From Desulfococcus sp041737845 (GTDB lineage: Bacteria > Desulfobacterota > Desulfobacteria > Desulfobacterales > Desulfococcaceae), in assembly GCF_041737845.1 (NCBI RefSeq), contig NZ_JBGSQX010000160.1:1-64000 (forward strand): 64,000 bases of DNA, written 5' to 3'. The notes beneath the pieces are model-generated. The model saw nothing but the letters and a program-made list of their open reading frames with translations. It did no database searches and had not been told where the DNA came from. Shown here in pieces: positions 16,432-25,229 of the stretch. The first letter of the stretch is position 1. Each line of letters starts with the position of its first letter. Both the position numbers and the translations under genes were made by a program.

Positions 16432-17719
16432 CCGCGGCCTCCTCTGCATTGCGAATTCTGCCGAGTTCATATTTCGCGAGCCTGATATATTGGAAAATGG
16501 GTATCTTCGATACACAAACAAAGCTGCACAGTCCGCACTCGACGCAGGAGTAGAGATCATACATATCGGCGGCGTCTTCGTACTGCCTGGCTTCCAGGAA
16601 CCGGATCAACATGTCCACGGGGATGTCGGCCGGACAGACTCGGATGCATTCGCCGCAGTTGATGCAGGGGGTGTCCGCCACCATGGGGACATCGGCGCCG
16701 TCCTGAACCATCAGGGCGTCGGTGTCGGGGCAGATGGGATGCTCCTCGGAGTAGATGGCGGCGCCGGTCATGGGCCCGCCCACGATGAGGCGATCCTTTT
16801 CCAGAAGAGTGACGTCAAATGCCTTGAAGATGCTGCCCACCGGCGTCCCGATCCGGGCGCTGACCATACACTTGCTCAGGTCTTTGTTGATGAAGGTGAG
16901 GGTCTTGGTGACGGGAAGCTTTCTTTCCTGAATCGCCTTGCCGATGGAGGCCACCGCCTCGGCGGTGACGAAGCATACGCCCAGGTCGTCGCAGGTCTTG
17001 TCGGCCGGCACGGGTTTGCCGATGATATCCTTCATGATCATCCGGGGAAGCGAGGAGGGGTATTGGGTGTCGATCACCCGAAGCTCGACTCCGGATGCGC
17101 CGCCGATGCCGCCGGCATCGGCCATGAGGCTCTGAGGAAGCGCGATGACGATCTTGTGGACGCCCGTCATTTTTTTCAGCCCGCTGATGCCCGCGTTCAT
17201 GAAAGCGACATTCTCCTTGAGCGCATGCTGGTTGGTGGCCACCAGGAGATCTTTTTCTACCCCGCAGATAACGATGGTATCGATGCCGTGGTCGGGGCTG
17301 GAAAACAGATCCATCGCGGGCGCGCCGGGAACGCCGGCCAGATAGTCCTTTGCCGCCTCGACCCCCTCGTTGTTGAGAATGTCCCCGAAGGTTTCATCGA
17401 AATCATCCTTGCCTTCCGTCACAACGGAGACGGCGGTGTAGGATTGGCCATAGTCGCCCGCATAGGGTGCGATGGAAGTGACGCTTCCGGTTACGGAGCA
17501 GATGGCGTAGGCACCGCCATCCGGAAAGGGTGAAATTTTCTGACCGGTCTTGACCCGGTCTCCGATCTTCAATGAGAGCGCTGTTTTTCCGTCCAGAGGC
17601 CTGTTGATAAAGAACGTAGCCTTATCCGGCACCGGGATGCTCTCGGCTTCCACCGGCACATTACCGGCCGTCTCGTATTCAAACCGAGGCTTCTTCGCAA
17701 AAAATGATCTTTTTAGCAT
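16424..17719 (-). CDS. rnfC: Rnf electron transport complex subunit C with degenerate NADH/FMN site
   Basis: A 431-residue peripheral subunit. The C-terminal part is standard: two 4Fe-4S motifs at 352-362 (CINCGECIRVCP) and 392-402 (CVECGLCSFVC), and GPMTG before them. The N-terminal nucleotide domain is altered. The GxGGAGFPT loop is replaced by AAKDYLAGVPGAP around 121-135, and NxAECEPY by CGVEKDLL at 152-159. The GGIHPPE start of the family is also missing. NADH binding through RnfC is therefore doubtful. GGGCTGGAGC precedes the ATG. It follows the cytochrome gene by 69 bp. Confidence 0.93.
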   Translation of the reverse strand: MLKRSFFAKKPRFEYETAGNVPVEAESIPVPDKATFFINRPLDGKTALSLKIGDRVKTGQKISPFPDGGAYAICSVTGSVTSIAPYAGDYGQSYTAVSVVTEGKDDFDETFGDILNNEGVEAAKDYLAGVPGAPAMDLFSSPDHGIDTIVICGVEKDLLVATNQHALKENVAFMNAGISGLKKMTGVHKIVIALPQSLMADAGGIGGASGVELRVIDTQYPSSLPRMIMKDIIGKPVPADKTCDDLGVCFVTAEAVASIGKAIQERKLPVTKTLTFINKDLSKCMVSARIGTPVGSIFKAFDVTLLEKDRLIVGGPMTGAAIYSEEHPICPDTDALMVQDGADVPMVADTPCINCGECIRVCPADIPVDMLIRFLEARQYEDAADMYDLYSCVECGLCSFVCVSKIPIFQYIRLAKYELGRIRNAEEAADV

Positions 17720-17788
17720 GCTCCAGCCCTTTTTTATGCTTTTTTGAGGTGAAAGGACACTGAATCCGATAATGGGAATATCACCGGC

Positions 17789-18226
17789 CTATAAGCCATG
17801 GCAGGCGGCACATTCTACGGGACCCGCACCCATCTCTTTATGACAGCCGATACATTGGGAATGAAAAGCATCTGTTTTCTTAGGCATCGATTCGAGCCCA
17901 ACCTCGTCCTCCGCGTGACAGTCCAGGCAAGCTTTTGGAAGCGACCCATCCTTCGGGATAGCGTGGCAGGACGTGCATGAAGCCATGGCTGCACCTTCTT
18001 CGGGCTCCGGGGGATGATGGTGGCAGGCGGTACAGGCAAGATCATAGCCTGTAGCATGCGTGGCATGATCGAAAATCACGCTCCCCCCCACTCCCGTATA
18101 CACGATCCGGAGCGGTTCGTCCGGCGCTTTTGCCGAAAACGCCGTATAGCTTAAAACACCCACGATCAGCAAAACAATCGCGATGCCGTAAGCCAGCTTC
18201 AATTCTTTGCTTGCATTTGAAGTCAT
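17789..18226 (-). CDS. Membrane-anchored pentahaem c-type cytochrome, first gene of the rnf operon
   Basis: 145 residues from the ATG at 18226, with AGGAAG 8 nt before it; a GTG at 18235 is also in frame. One hydrophobic helix at about 10-32 acts as a signal or anchor with no clear cleavage site. Five CxxCH haem-binding motifs follow, at about 65, 84, 100, 125 and 139, and an FDHATH motif typical of c3/c7-type cytochromes lies at 52-57. Its place at the head of the operon suggests it exchanges electrons with the Rnf complex on the periplasmic side. Rnf-linked multihaem cytochromes are known in other sulfate reducers and in methanogens. Confidence 0.88.
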   Translation of the reverse strand: MTSNASKELKLAYGIAIVLLIVGVLSYTAFSAKAPDEPLRIVYTGVGGSVIFDHATHATGYDLACTACHHHPPEPEEGAAMASCTSCHAIPKDGSLPKACLDCHAEDEVGLESMPKKTDAFHSQCIGCHKEMGAGPVECAACHGL

Positions 18227-18389
18227 CTTTGTCACTTCCTTTCAAATCGTTTCAAATCCATGGTTTATTTGGTGTGGGCGTCGTATTAAACCGGATATCG
18301 CCTAACACAGCAGGATAAAAGTTTCAAGATATTTTTTCGCTTCTTGAATTATGAAATAGCTGTAATAGCTTGTAAAATAAGGAGGATCA

Positions 18390-19646
18390 TTGGCCGCATT
18401 CCTGTTGACGCAGGCGGATGTCTCGTGTATACCCAATACCAAAATCGAGGAGGTACAGCACTTCATGAATATCGCCCAAGAAAATGTAAATTCGGCTGAC
18501 ATCGACGGACCCGCCAGCGTCGACCGGAAGCTCGATACGATCATCCGGAAATATACGGAGATTTCCGAGACTGAAGCGACCGCAGCTGCACCCGAGAGCT
18601 ACCGGCCCCCGCCCGCACCTTATCATCAGGACACCGAGGTGAGGTCCTCATCCTTCAAGGCGCAGAACCTGCAGCATGTCGTTGACGAGATCAAGGTCAT
18701 CGAAGACGGCATCAAGCAGATCATCGCTTCGAAAACCAACAAGATCATCGAAGAGAAGATCCCGGTGGAGCGGGAACGCCCCGTGAAATACAATCTCATC
18801 GACAAGAGTCTGGTCGCCCTGGGTCTCAAGGGCCAGGAGATGGAGACCTACACCGACTATGAGATTGTCAGGAAAGAGATCCCCCGCACGGCGGACGAGG
18901 TCATGATCACCGAATTCAGGGGAATGATCGAAAAATATATCAACAGCCTCAAAGGCCTGAACGAAGGGCTTCGCTCGACCGTCGTCGAGGTGGACGGCAT
19001 CGTGCGCAACCTGACCCAGGTCAACGATGCATTCACGGATCAGATCCACACGGACCGCCGGGCCTACAACGAACAGGTCAAACACAGCCGGGAGCTCGAG
19101 AGTCAGCTCAAGGAGTTGGTTCCCATCCACGACGCCATGTCTCTGATCGACGATCGGTACGCCGAGGTCGAGAAGGTGAGAGACCATATCGAGATGGCCC
19201 TGCGGGAAAGCCAGGGGATGGAGCTCAAATACAAGACCAACATCGATATGGGCGTCAAGTATCAGAATGCATTGAAAAGCTACCGGAAGCTCATCAACGA
19301 CTTCAAGGAGAGAGGCGATCTCCATGTCAACATGGTCGACAAGTTCGCCGCCGGCGCCGAACACATGAAGGTCGCGGTTGAAAATGTCTCCCAGATCTGT
19401 TCCGGCGTGGCCCGGGTGACGCAGTCGATGGTGATGATCGTTGAAAGCATCGAGGACGGCAACAAGGTCCTGGGCCGCTACGCATCCCTCGTTGGAGATC
19501 AGATGACCGCAAGCCCCCAGTGGGAAATGGAGTACAACGCGCTGAAAGACGCGGAAACGGTCTACCGCCGGAACGACCAGCTCCGACTCGAACAGATCAA
19601 GGACAACCGGGAAGAAATCGAAAAATTGATCCATAAAAGCAGCTAG
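18390..19646 (+). CDS. Uncharacterised coiled-coil protein (first of a three-gene group)
   Basis: I do not recognise this 418-residue protein. It starts at TTG 18390, with AGGAGG about 5 nt before it; the first Met is residue 26. Residues 1-85 look disordered, with a Pro-rich stretch (YRPPPAPYHQD) near 72-82. From about 88 to the end it is almost wholly helical and charged, with heptad-like spacing around 190-310. There is no signal peptide and no membrane segment, and no catalytic motif is visible. It is divergent from the rnf operon and 64 bp before the second gene of the group. Confidence 0.75.
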   Translation: MAAFLLTQADVSCIPNTKIEEVQHFMNIAQENVNSADIDGPASVDRKLDTIIRKYTEISETEATAAAPESYRPPPAPYHQDTEVRSSSFKAQNLQHVVDEIKVIEDGIKQIIASKTNKIIEEKIPVERERPVKYNLIDKSLVALGLKGQEMETYTDYEIVRKEIPRTADEVMITEFRGMIEKYINSLKGLNEGLRSTVVEVDGIVRNLTQVNDAFTDQIHTDRRAYNEQVKHSRELESQLKELVPIHDAMSLIDDRYAEVEKVRDHIEMALRESQGMELKYKTNIDMGVKYQNALKSYRKLINDFKERGDLHVNMVDKFAAGAEHMKVAVENVSQICSGVARVTQSMVMIVESIEDGNKVLGRYASLVGDQMTASPQWEMEYNALKDAETVYRRNDQLRLEQIKDNREEIEKLIHKSS

Positions 19647-19710
19647 CACAGCGACGTGCGCATTTGTTTCCATCCTGCTGCGCCGGAAATACTGCTGCGT
19701 CGGGAATAAT

Positions 19711-20592
19711 ATGGAAGAGGTAACCCTTCAGGATATCGTCGATGCGTCCCAGGGCATCGACACGAAACGGTTTGTCGCCGGGGTGGATGACTTCATCAAG
19801 GCGGCGGCCCGATTGGATGCGGCTGCCGGCGGCATGTCGGATGAGCGCCGGGAGGCCGTCCGCAGGCGGCAGGAGGAATTCTACGATACCATTCTTGAAG
19901 AAGCCGGAAAGATCCTGACCCGGTCAACCCTCTCCGTCAGTTGCATCATCAACTTCCGGTTCCAGTTGAACGGCCGTGCCGGAAGGGCGGCTTCCCTGGA
20001 TGACAGCACCCTGTATTACTTCAGAAAGATGAGAAAGCATCAGATCGAACTTCTGCTCGGTATCGGAAACGAGATATCGATGATTCGGGATACCCTCAAG
20101 CATTCCCGGAGGATGCAGGAGGTCTTTCAACAGAATGCGCCCCCCGTGGCCCAGGCCGCGCTGTTCATGACCGTCGTCCGAGAGCGGATCGAGGCCCGGC
20201 CCACGACCCTTCTCAGGGTAAACGGCTCCGGCCGGAAGATCGAACAGCTCAACCATACCTTCTCGGATATCCAATCCTACGAGGATTCCTATCACCGGAA
20301 AATCCGGCAGGAGGCCGAAGCCAATCCCATGAGCATCGCAATGGAGATATTCGCCGATCTGACCTCAGGCGCACTGCGCGATATGGAAGATCGGAGAAAC
20401 CGCCTGAAAGTTGATATCAAGGAACTCGAAAAGGGCCGAAAGCTCATGATCCGGCTGGCGACAGACGGCTATTCACCGTTCATGAAAAAACACCTCGACC
20501 GCCTGGTTGCAAGTCACCTGGAGCGGTCCCGCGGATTTGCGGCGGCCGTCCGGGAGTGGCGGAAAAGCTATTATATCGAAGAACCGATCTGA
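19711..20592 (+). CDS. Uncharacterised helical protein (second of the group)
   Basis: I do not recognise this 293-residue protein. It is predicted soluble and mostly helical, with many Arg, Glu and Asp residues and charged amphipathic stretches near 45-65 and 225-260. It has one or two isolated Cys and no metal-binding or nucleotide motif. A stop followed by a hairpin with a T run comes after it, so the first two genes probably form one transcript. Its relation to the neighbours is inferred only from position and a shared helical character. Confidence 0.75.
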   Translation: MEEVTLQDIVDASQGIDTKRFVAGVDDFIKAAARLDAAAGGMSDERREAVRRRQEEFYDTILEEAGKILTRSTLSVSCIINFRFQLNGRAGRAASLDDSTLYYFRKMRKHQIELLLGIGNEISMIRDTLKHSRRMQEVFQQNAPPVAQAALFMTVVRERIEARPTTLLRVNGSGRKIEQLNHTFSDIQSYEDSYHRKIRQEAEANPMSIAMEIFADLTSGALRDMEDRRNRLKVDIKELEKGRKLMIRLATDGYSPFMKKHLDRLVASHLERSRGFAAAVREWRKSYYIEEPI

Positions 20593-20624
20593 AGACGGTT
20601 GTATGTTGAATCCCGATGCCCACG

Positions 20625-20659
20625 CAGCCCTGACACGTTTCGGGGCTGTTTTATTTTTT
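20625..20659 (+). terminator. Terminator between the second and third coiled-coil genes
   Basis: CAGCCC (20625-20630) pairs with GGGCTG (20643-20648), extended inward by imperfect pairs, and is followed by TTTTATTTTTT. The third gene's ribosome site begins about 14 nt later. It may terminate most transcripts or act as a partial stop inside the group. Confidence 0.7.
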
Positions 20660-20679
20660 CGAAAAATCCTCCGGAGATC

Positions 20680-21930
20680 ATGAAATCAGACAAGCAATAT
20701 CAAAAAATCGAAGGCGAACTCGACCGCATCGTCCAGGCGGAACTGCACGACAGAATCGGCAGCAGGCTCCACCCGAAGAATCCTTCCGACATCGGCGAAA
20801 TCTTTGAACACCGGAATCGGCAGATCGTCACCGCCCATCAGCAGGGCACCATCAGCGACATCCTGTATCCGATATTCATCAGCTATCTTCAGTCCAGGGA
20901 TGGGGGGAGACTCCATCTTTCCCCCGAAAGCGTGAAGCCGGAAGCCTTTTCAGCCTACACCCCAAAAAAGGAACGGTTTGAGACCCTCTTCTCGGCGGCG
21001 ATCATGGCCCTGCAGGACAGGGACCTGGCGGATATCGTCACCCGGATGCGGGCGATTTTTGACGAGCACCACCGCATACTGAAGGAGATCAACCGGCTGG
21101 CCGAAACCGTCCGGCACATTCGCAAGAAGGCGGCGAACACGGCGGAGGCGGCATCGGGCCGTGAAAATCATGCCGTCGGCCTCCTGACGGCGCAGGCACC
21201 CCTGAAAGCGGACCTCCGCGCCATTGAATCCCATTGCGTTGCATTTCGGGAGAACATCTACCTCAAGGCGGCCGCACAGCATCTTGAAACTGAACTGCAG
21301 GCAGCCGACAGGGTGATCGCCGAAACGGGACGAGAGGCGTCCAAATGCCTCTTCGACAACGCCGGCGCCGTTTTCCACGCCTATCGGTCGACGCCCGTCA
21401 GCCTTTCCAACACAGAGCAGTTCATGGCGCAAAAAGAGGAGCTGGCCCGATACGCCAAGATATTCGAGAGCATCGGCCTAGGGGATCGCAAGGAGCAGAT
21501 CGACAGATATATCGCAACCATCGACGGCGCCCTTGAGAAACTGCGCCAGGAGATCGAGCGGCAAAAGGAGAACGAAGCCCGTCTGGCTGAAAAGCATCAG
21601 CAGGAGATCGGCGAGGCCTACGCGCGTTTTCTGGAAATAAAAGACCAGTTCGCCGGCGGTCTTCTCGCGGCGGAGAGCCAGCGGAAGAACGCCGCCGAGA
21701 AGCTGAAGCAATGCCGCGACACCCTCATCGCCAATGGCCAGCGCGTCATGGCCAGAGACATCGACCGCTTCCTCAACGCCACGGGAATCGGAAAACCCCC
21801 CGGGACCGCGGCGCCCCCTCGGCCGGCAGGGGCGGGAGAAGATACCTTCGATTATAAAAAGGGATTTCTCATCCTGCTGCCCGTCTCCGTGACACTGCTT
21901 TTTCTGTTGCTGCTGCTCCTGATTCTCTGA
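20680..21930 (+). CDS. Uncharacterised tail-anchored coiled-coil membrane protein (third of the group)
   Basis: I do not recognise this 416-residue protein. CCGGAGA precedes the ATG at 20680; the longer open frame back to 20599 crosses the terminator hairpin and is not favoured. The body is helical and Lys/Glu/Arg/Gln rich, with a long coiled-coil run at about 275-355 (EKLRQEIERQKENEARLAEK). A Pro/Gly/Ala linker at about 370-385 leads to one hydrophobic helix at the very C-terminus, with a run of ten Leu broken once. There is no N-terminal signal, so it should be anchored by its tail with the body in the cytoplasm. Confidence 0.75.
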   Translation: MKSDKQYQKIEGELDRIVQAELHDRIGSRLHPKNPSDIGEIFEHRNRQIVTAHQQGTISDILYPIFISYLQSRDGGRLHLSPESVKPEAFSAYTPKKERFETLFSAAIMALQDRDLADIVTRMRAIFDEHHRILKEINRLAETVRHIRKKAANTAEAASGRENHAVGLLTAQAPLKADLRAIESHCVAFRENIYLKAAAQHLETELQAADRVIAETGREASKCLFDNAGAVFHAYRSTPVSLSNTEQFMAQKEELARYAKIFESIGLGDRKEQIDRYIATIDGALEKLRQEIERQKENEARLAEKHQQEIGEAYARFLEIKDQFAGGLLAAESQRKNAAEKLKQCRDTLIANGQRVMARDIDRFLNATGIGKPPGTAAPPRPAGAGEDTFDYKKGFLILLPVSVTLLFLLLLLLIL

Positions 21931-22021
21931 AGACGCGCATCCGGATTTCCAGCGCTTCCCAGGCACCGCGGCACGCCATGCCGCCATTCTTCCTCCGTCC
22001 TCTCTTTAATAAGGAAGACCT

Positions 22022-23728
22022 TCAGCCGCAGACCCCGCACATGGCGCAGCCGTCCGCCATCGGACACGGCGGAGAGGCCTTTCCGGCAAGGGCGCGGCGG
22101 TACTCGTCCGCCAGGAAGGACTTGGATATCCCGTGGTCGATAAAATCCCACGGCAGCATCTCGTCCGTCTCCCGGGCCCTCACCACGAAAAAATCAGCGT
22201 TGACGGGAGATGATTTCAGGGTCTTGGCCCAGTTTCCGCCGTTTTGATGAAGCGCCGCCAGGATTACCGACACACGGCGGTCGCCCCGCGACATCAGCGC
22301 CTGGAAATACGCATGCCGCGGAACATCATGGTGAAACCGGACGTTGGGCAGGCGCTTCAGGCCATCCTTCACCCGCCCGATCTTCTCCTTCAACAGGGCG
22401 ATCTCGTCCATGGCCGCCCATTGAAACGGCGTCATGGGCTTGGGCACAAAAGAGTTGAGGCTGACCGTGATATCGCCGATCCGGCCCCGGGTGCGGCTCG
22501 ATTCCAGAAATCGGTGTTTGATCCGTTTGCACAGCGTCACGATGGCCTCCACATCCGCCATATCCTCGGAGGGCAGCCCGACCATGAAATAGAGTTTGAG
22601 GTTGGGAATGCCTTCCGCGACCAGGGTCTCCGCCGCATTGAGCACCGCCGCCTCGTCGATGCCCTTGTTGATGACCTTTCTCATCCGCTCGGATCCGGCA
22701 TCGGGGGCGATGGTGGCCGTCTTGACGCCGCTCTGGCGAAGGGTTTCCATGAGCTCCGGGGCAAGGGCGTCCGCCCGCAGCGAACTGAAGGAGATGCGGG
22801 TTTTTCCGCCATGGTAGTCTGCGCACAGCGATGTGATGCCCGGAAGGTCCGAAACCGCCGCCCCCACCAGGCCGATCTTGTCCGAAAGGGCCGCGCCGTC
22901 CGCCATGGATCGCCTCAGGTTTTCCACGGAATGGAATCGCGGCGGCCGGTAGATATACCCGGCGGCGCAGAAGCGGCACCCATGGGGGCAGCCCCGCCCC
23001 ACCTCGATCAGATAGGTCCGGTCAAAGGTCGTATGGGGGGTGAGGACGGCGCTCGCGGCGGGGGGATCCGGGAGATTCTCCGCAACCGCCCGCTCGATGA
23101 TCCGCGGCACCGCCGCCGCCGGCGAAAAGGATCTCAGGGTGCCGTCCTCCCGATACTGAACATCATAAAAGATGGGGACATAGACCCCTTTGACGTCCCT
23201 GGCCAGGGTTTTCAGCATCTCCCGCCGGTCGGCCTCCGGGTCGAACCGGGAAAAAAACGGATCAAGCAGCGCCTCCGCCTCACCGATGAGAAAACAATCG
23301 ATAAATGCCGAAAGCGGCTCGGGATTCAACATGCACGCAACCCCGCCGGCCGCCACAAGGGGGTGATCGGCGGATCTCTCGCGGGTCATGAGGGGAAAGC
23401 CGGCCCCACCTATGATCTCCAGCACGTGGGGATAATCGCTCTCAAAGGAGATGGAAAAGGCGACCACGTCGAAATCCGCGAGGGGGCGGCGAGATTCGAT
23501 GGATACGGGGGGCGGCGGTCCATCCGCGGGGTCCGGCAGAAAAACCCGCTCGCAGACCACCTGCGGCATAAGGTTGAGGCGCCGGTAGACCGTCTGAAAC
23601 CCCAGATTGGACATCCCGACATGATAGGTGTTGGGATAGACCAGGCCTACGCGCAACCGGCCGCGCCAGCTTTTAAGGATGGCGCCGGTTTCGGAGGCCA
23701 TGGCCGTATTTTTCGATTTTCTTGCCAT
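22022..23728 (-). CDS. B12-binding-like radical SAM protein (YgiQ/TIGR03960-like)
   Basis: A 568-residue protein. Residues 1-200 form a Rossmann-like, B12-binding-type domain (YPNTYHVGMSNLGFQTVY, VAAGGVACMLNPEPL) without a clear DxHxxG cobalamin motif. The radical SAM core follows, with CPHGCRFCAAG near 247-255 binding the 4Fe-4S cluster. A helical C-terminal domain ends in CPMADGCAMCGVCG, which may hold another metal site. Related proteins are sometimes fused or linked to a DUF2344 protein that may modify tRNA or methylate substrates; none is adjacent here. The substrate is unknown. It lies downstream of ftsZ, behind that gene's terminator. Confidence 0.85.
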   Translation of the reverse strand: MARKSKNTAMASETGAILKSWRGRLRVGLVYPNTYHVGMSNLGFQTVYRRLNLMPQVVCERVFLPDPADGPPPPVSIESRRPLADFDVVAFSISFESDYPHVLEIIGGAGFPLMTRERSADHPLVAAGGVACMLNPEPLSAFIDCFLIGEAEALLDPFFSRFDPEADRREMLKTLARDVKGVYVPIFYDVQYREDGTLRSFSPAAAVPRIIERAVAENLPDPPAASAVLTPHTTFDRTYLIEVGRGCPHGCRFCAAGYIYRPPRFHSVENLRRSMADGAALSDKIGLVGAAVSDLPGITSLCADYHGGKTRISFSSLRADALAPELMETLRQSGVKTATIAPDAGSERMRKVINKGIDEAAVLNAAETLVAEGIPNLKLYFMVGLPSEDMADVEAIVTLCKRIKHRFLESSRTRGRIGDITVSLNSFVPKPMTPFQWAAMDEIALLKEKIGRVKDGLKRLPNVRFHHDVPRHAYFQALMSRGDRRVSVILAALHQNGGNWAKTLKSSPVNADFFVVRARETDEMLPWDFIDHGISKSFLADEYRRALAGKASPPCPMADGCAMCGVCG

Positions 23729-23852
23729 GAGGGTGCGGATTTAACTCGCCATGGTCCGGCCATCGGGGGATGGTGATGGGGCCCGGACCGCCGTCCCGGA
23801 AATGCCGCTTGCCGGGTCCAGGCCGGTCATCGTCACAGTATCGGGATCCCGT

Positions 23853-23892
23853 AAAAAATGAAAACCAGGTTTGGCCTGAAAACCTGGTTTTC
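23853..23892 (-). terminator. Rho-independent terminator after ftsZ
   Basis: AAAACCAGGTTT (23861-23872) pairs with AAACCTGGTTTT (23880-23891). On the minus strand the hairpin is followed by a run of six T residues at 23858-23853. It closes the dcw cluster. Confidence 0.88.
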
Positions 23893-23915
23893 CAAATCCT
23901 GCCGGCTGTCTCGCG

Positions 23916-25169
23916 TCAGTCAGCTTTTCGTCTCAGGAAGGTGGGAATATCGAGATCTTCAATATCCATGTGCTTGTCTTCGAAGTCGGAGTACGACGTG
24001 TCCCGGTACCCGTCGTCGTCGGCCTTCTTTTTTCGCATGAAAGCAGGCTCTTCGTAATCGACGGCATGGGGATAGTCCATATGACCGCGCTCCTTCGCGG
24101 CGGGGCGATAGGGTTGACGCCTGAACTCCTCCTTTTTGACGGGCCGCGCAATGCTTCGGGCGCCCTGCACCGCTTTCGGGCTTCGCCGCCCTCTGCTCAT
24201 GGCGCCCGAGTGGTCCCCGCCGATGCCCGTGGCGATCACGGTCACGCGCATCTCGTCGCCGAGGCTCTCATCGATGACCGTCCCCCAAATGATTTCGGCG
24301 TCTTCGCCGACTTCGCTGTAGATACGCTCGGAGGCTTCCGTCATCTCCTCCATGGTCAGGCTGCTGGTACCGGTGATGTTCATGAGGACGCCCTTGGCGC
24401 CTGCGATGGAGAGATCTTCCAGGAGGGGGTGGGAGATCGCCCTTTCGGCGGCTTCCACCGCACGGTTTTCGCCGGAGGCGATGCCGATCCCCATGATCGC
24501 GAGCCCCGCCTTTTCCATGGTCGTCTTGACATCTGCGAAATCGAGGTTGATCAGGCCCGGCATCAGGATCAGATCCGTGATGCCCTTGACGGAGTGCAGC
24601 AGGACCTCATCGGCTCTCCGGAACATTTCGATCATGGTGGCGTTTTTGGAGGCCAGCCCCCGCAGTCTGTCATTGGGGATGGTGATCACCGTATCCGCGA
24701 CGTCCCGGATGATATCGAGCCCTTCCTCCGCCTGATGCATCCTCTTCCGGCCTTCAAATGAAAAGGGCTTGGACACCACCGCGACCGTCAGGGCGCCGAG
24801 CTCTTTGCAAATCTCAGCGATCACGGGCGCCGCGCCCGTTCCCGTGCCGCCGCCGAAGCCTGCGGTGATGAAGACCATGTGGCTGTCCTTGAGCGCATTC
24901 CGGATGGCTTCGGCGTTTTCCAGGGCGGCATCCCGGCCGATCTGCGGGTTGGCGCCGGCGCCCAGCCCTTCCGTGAGTTTATCGCCGATCTGAATCCTCA
25001 TCGTCGCCTTGGAGAGATCCAGGGCCTGAAGATCGGTATTGGCCACGATGAAATTGACGCCGCGAAGGTCGGAATCGATCATGTTGTTGATCGCGTTGCC
25101 TCCCGCTCCCCCAACGCCAATCACCTTTATTCTTGCAGACTTCTCATCGTTTTCGGCATATTTGAACAT
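23916..25169 (-). CDS. ftsZ: Cell division protein FtsZ
   Basis: Tubulin-like GTPase that polymerises into the Z ring at midcell. The protein has 417 residues. The early G-loop GVGGAGGNAINNM, the tubulin signature GGGTGTGAAPV near 104-114 and the T7-like NLDFADVKT are intact. A variable acidic and basic linker runs from about 330. The chain ends in DLDIPTFLRRKAD, a typical FtsA-binding tail. GAGGGGGGAG precedes the ATG. It is the last gene of the dcw cluster. Confidence 0.98.
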   Translation of the reverse strand: MFKYAENDEKSARIKVIGVGGAGGNAINNMIDSDLRGVNFIVANTDLQALDLSKATMRIQIGDKLTEGLGAGANPQIGRDAALENAEAIRNALKDSHMVFITAGFGGGTGTGAAPVIAEICKELGALTVAVVSKPFSFEGRKRMHQAEEGLDIIRDVADTVITIPNDRLRGLASKNATMIEMFRRADEVLLHSVKGITDLILMPGLINLDFADVKTTMEKAGLAIMGIGIASGENRAVEAAERAISHPLLEDLSIAGAKGVLMNITGTSSLTMEEMTEASERIYSEVGEDAEIIWGTVIDESLGDEMRVTVIATGIGGDHSGAMSRGRRSPKAVQGARSIARPVKKEEFRRQPYRPAAKERGHMDYPHAVDYEEPAFMRKKKADDDGYRDTSYSDFEDKHMDIEDLDIPTFLRRKAD

Positions 25170-25229
25170 CGACTCCCCCCTCTTGAGTATTGACTCCTGT
25201 TGATGAACTGAAACCTTACGGTGTTTGGA

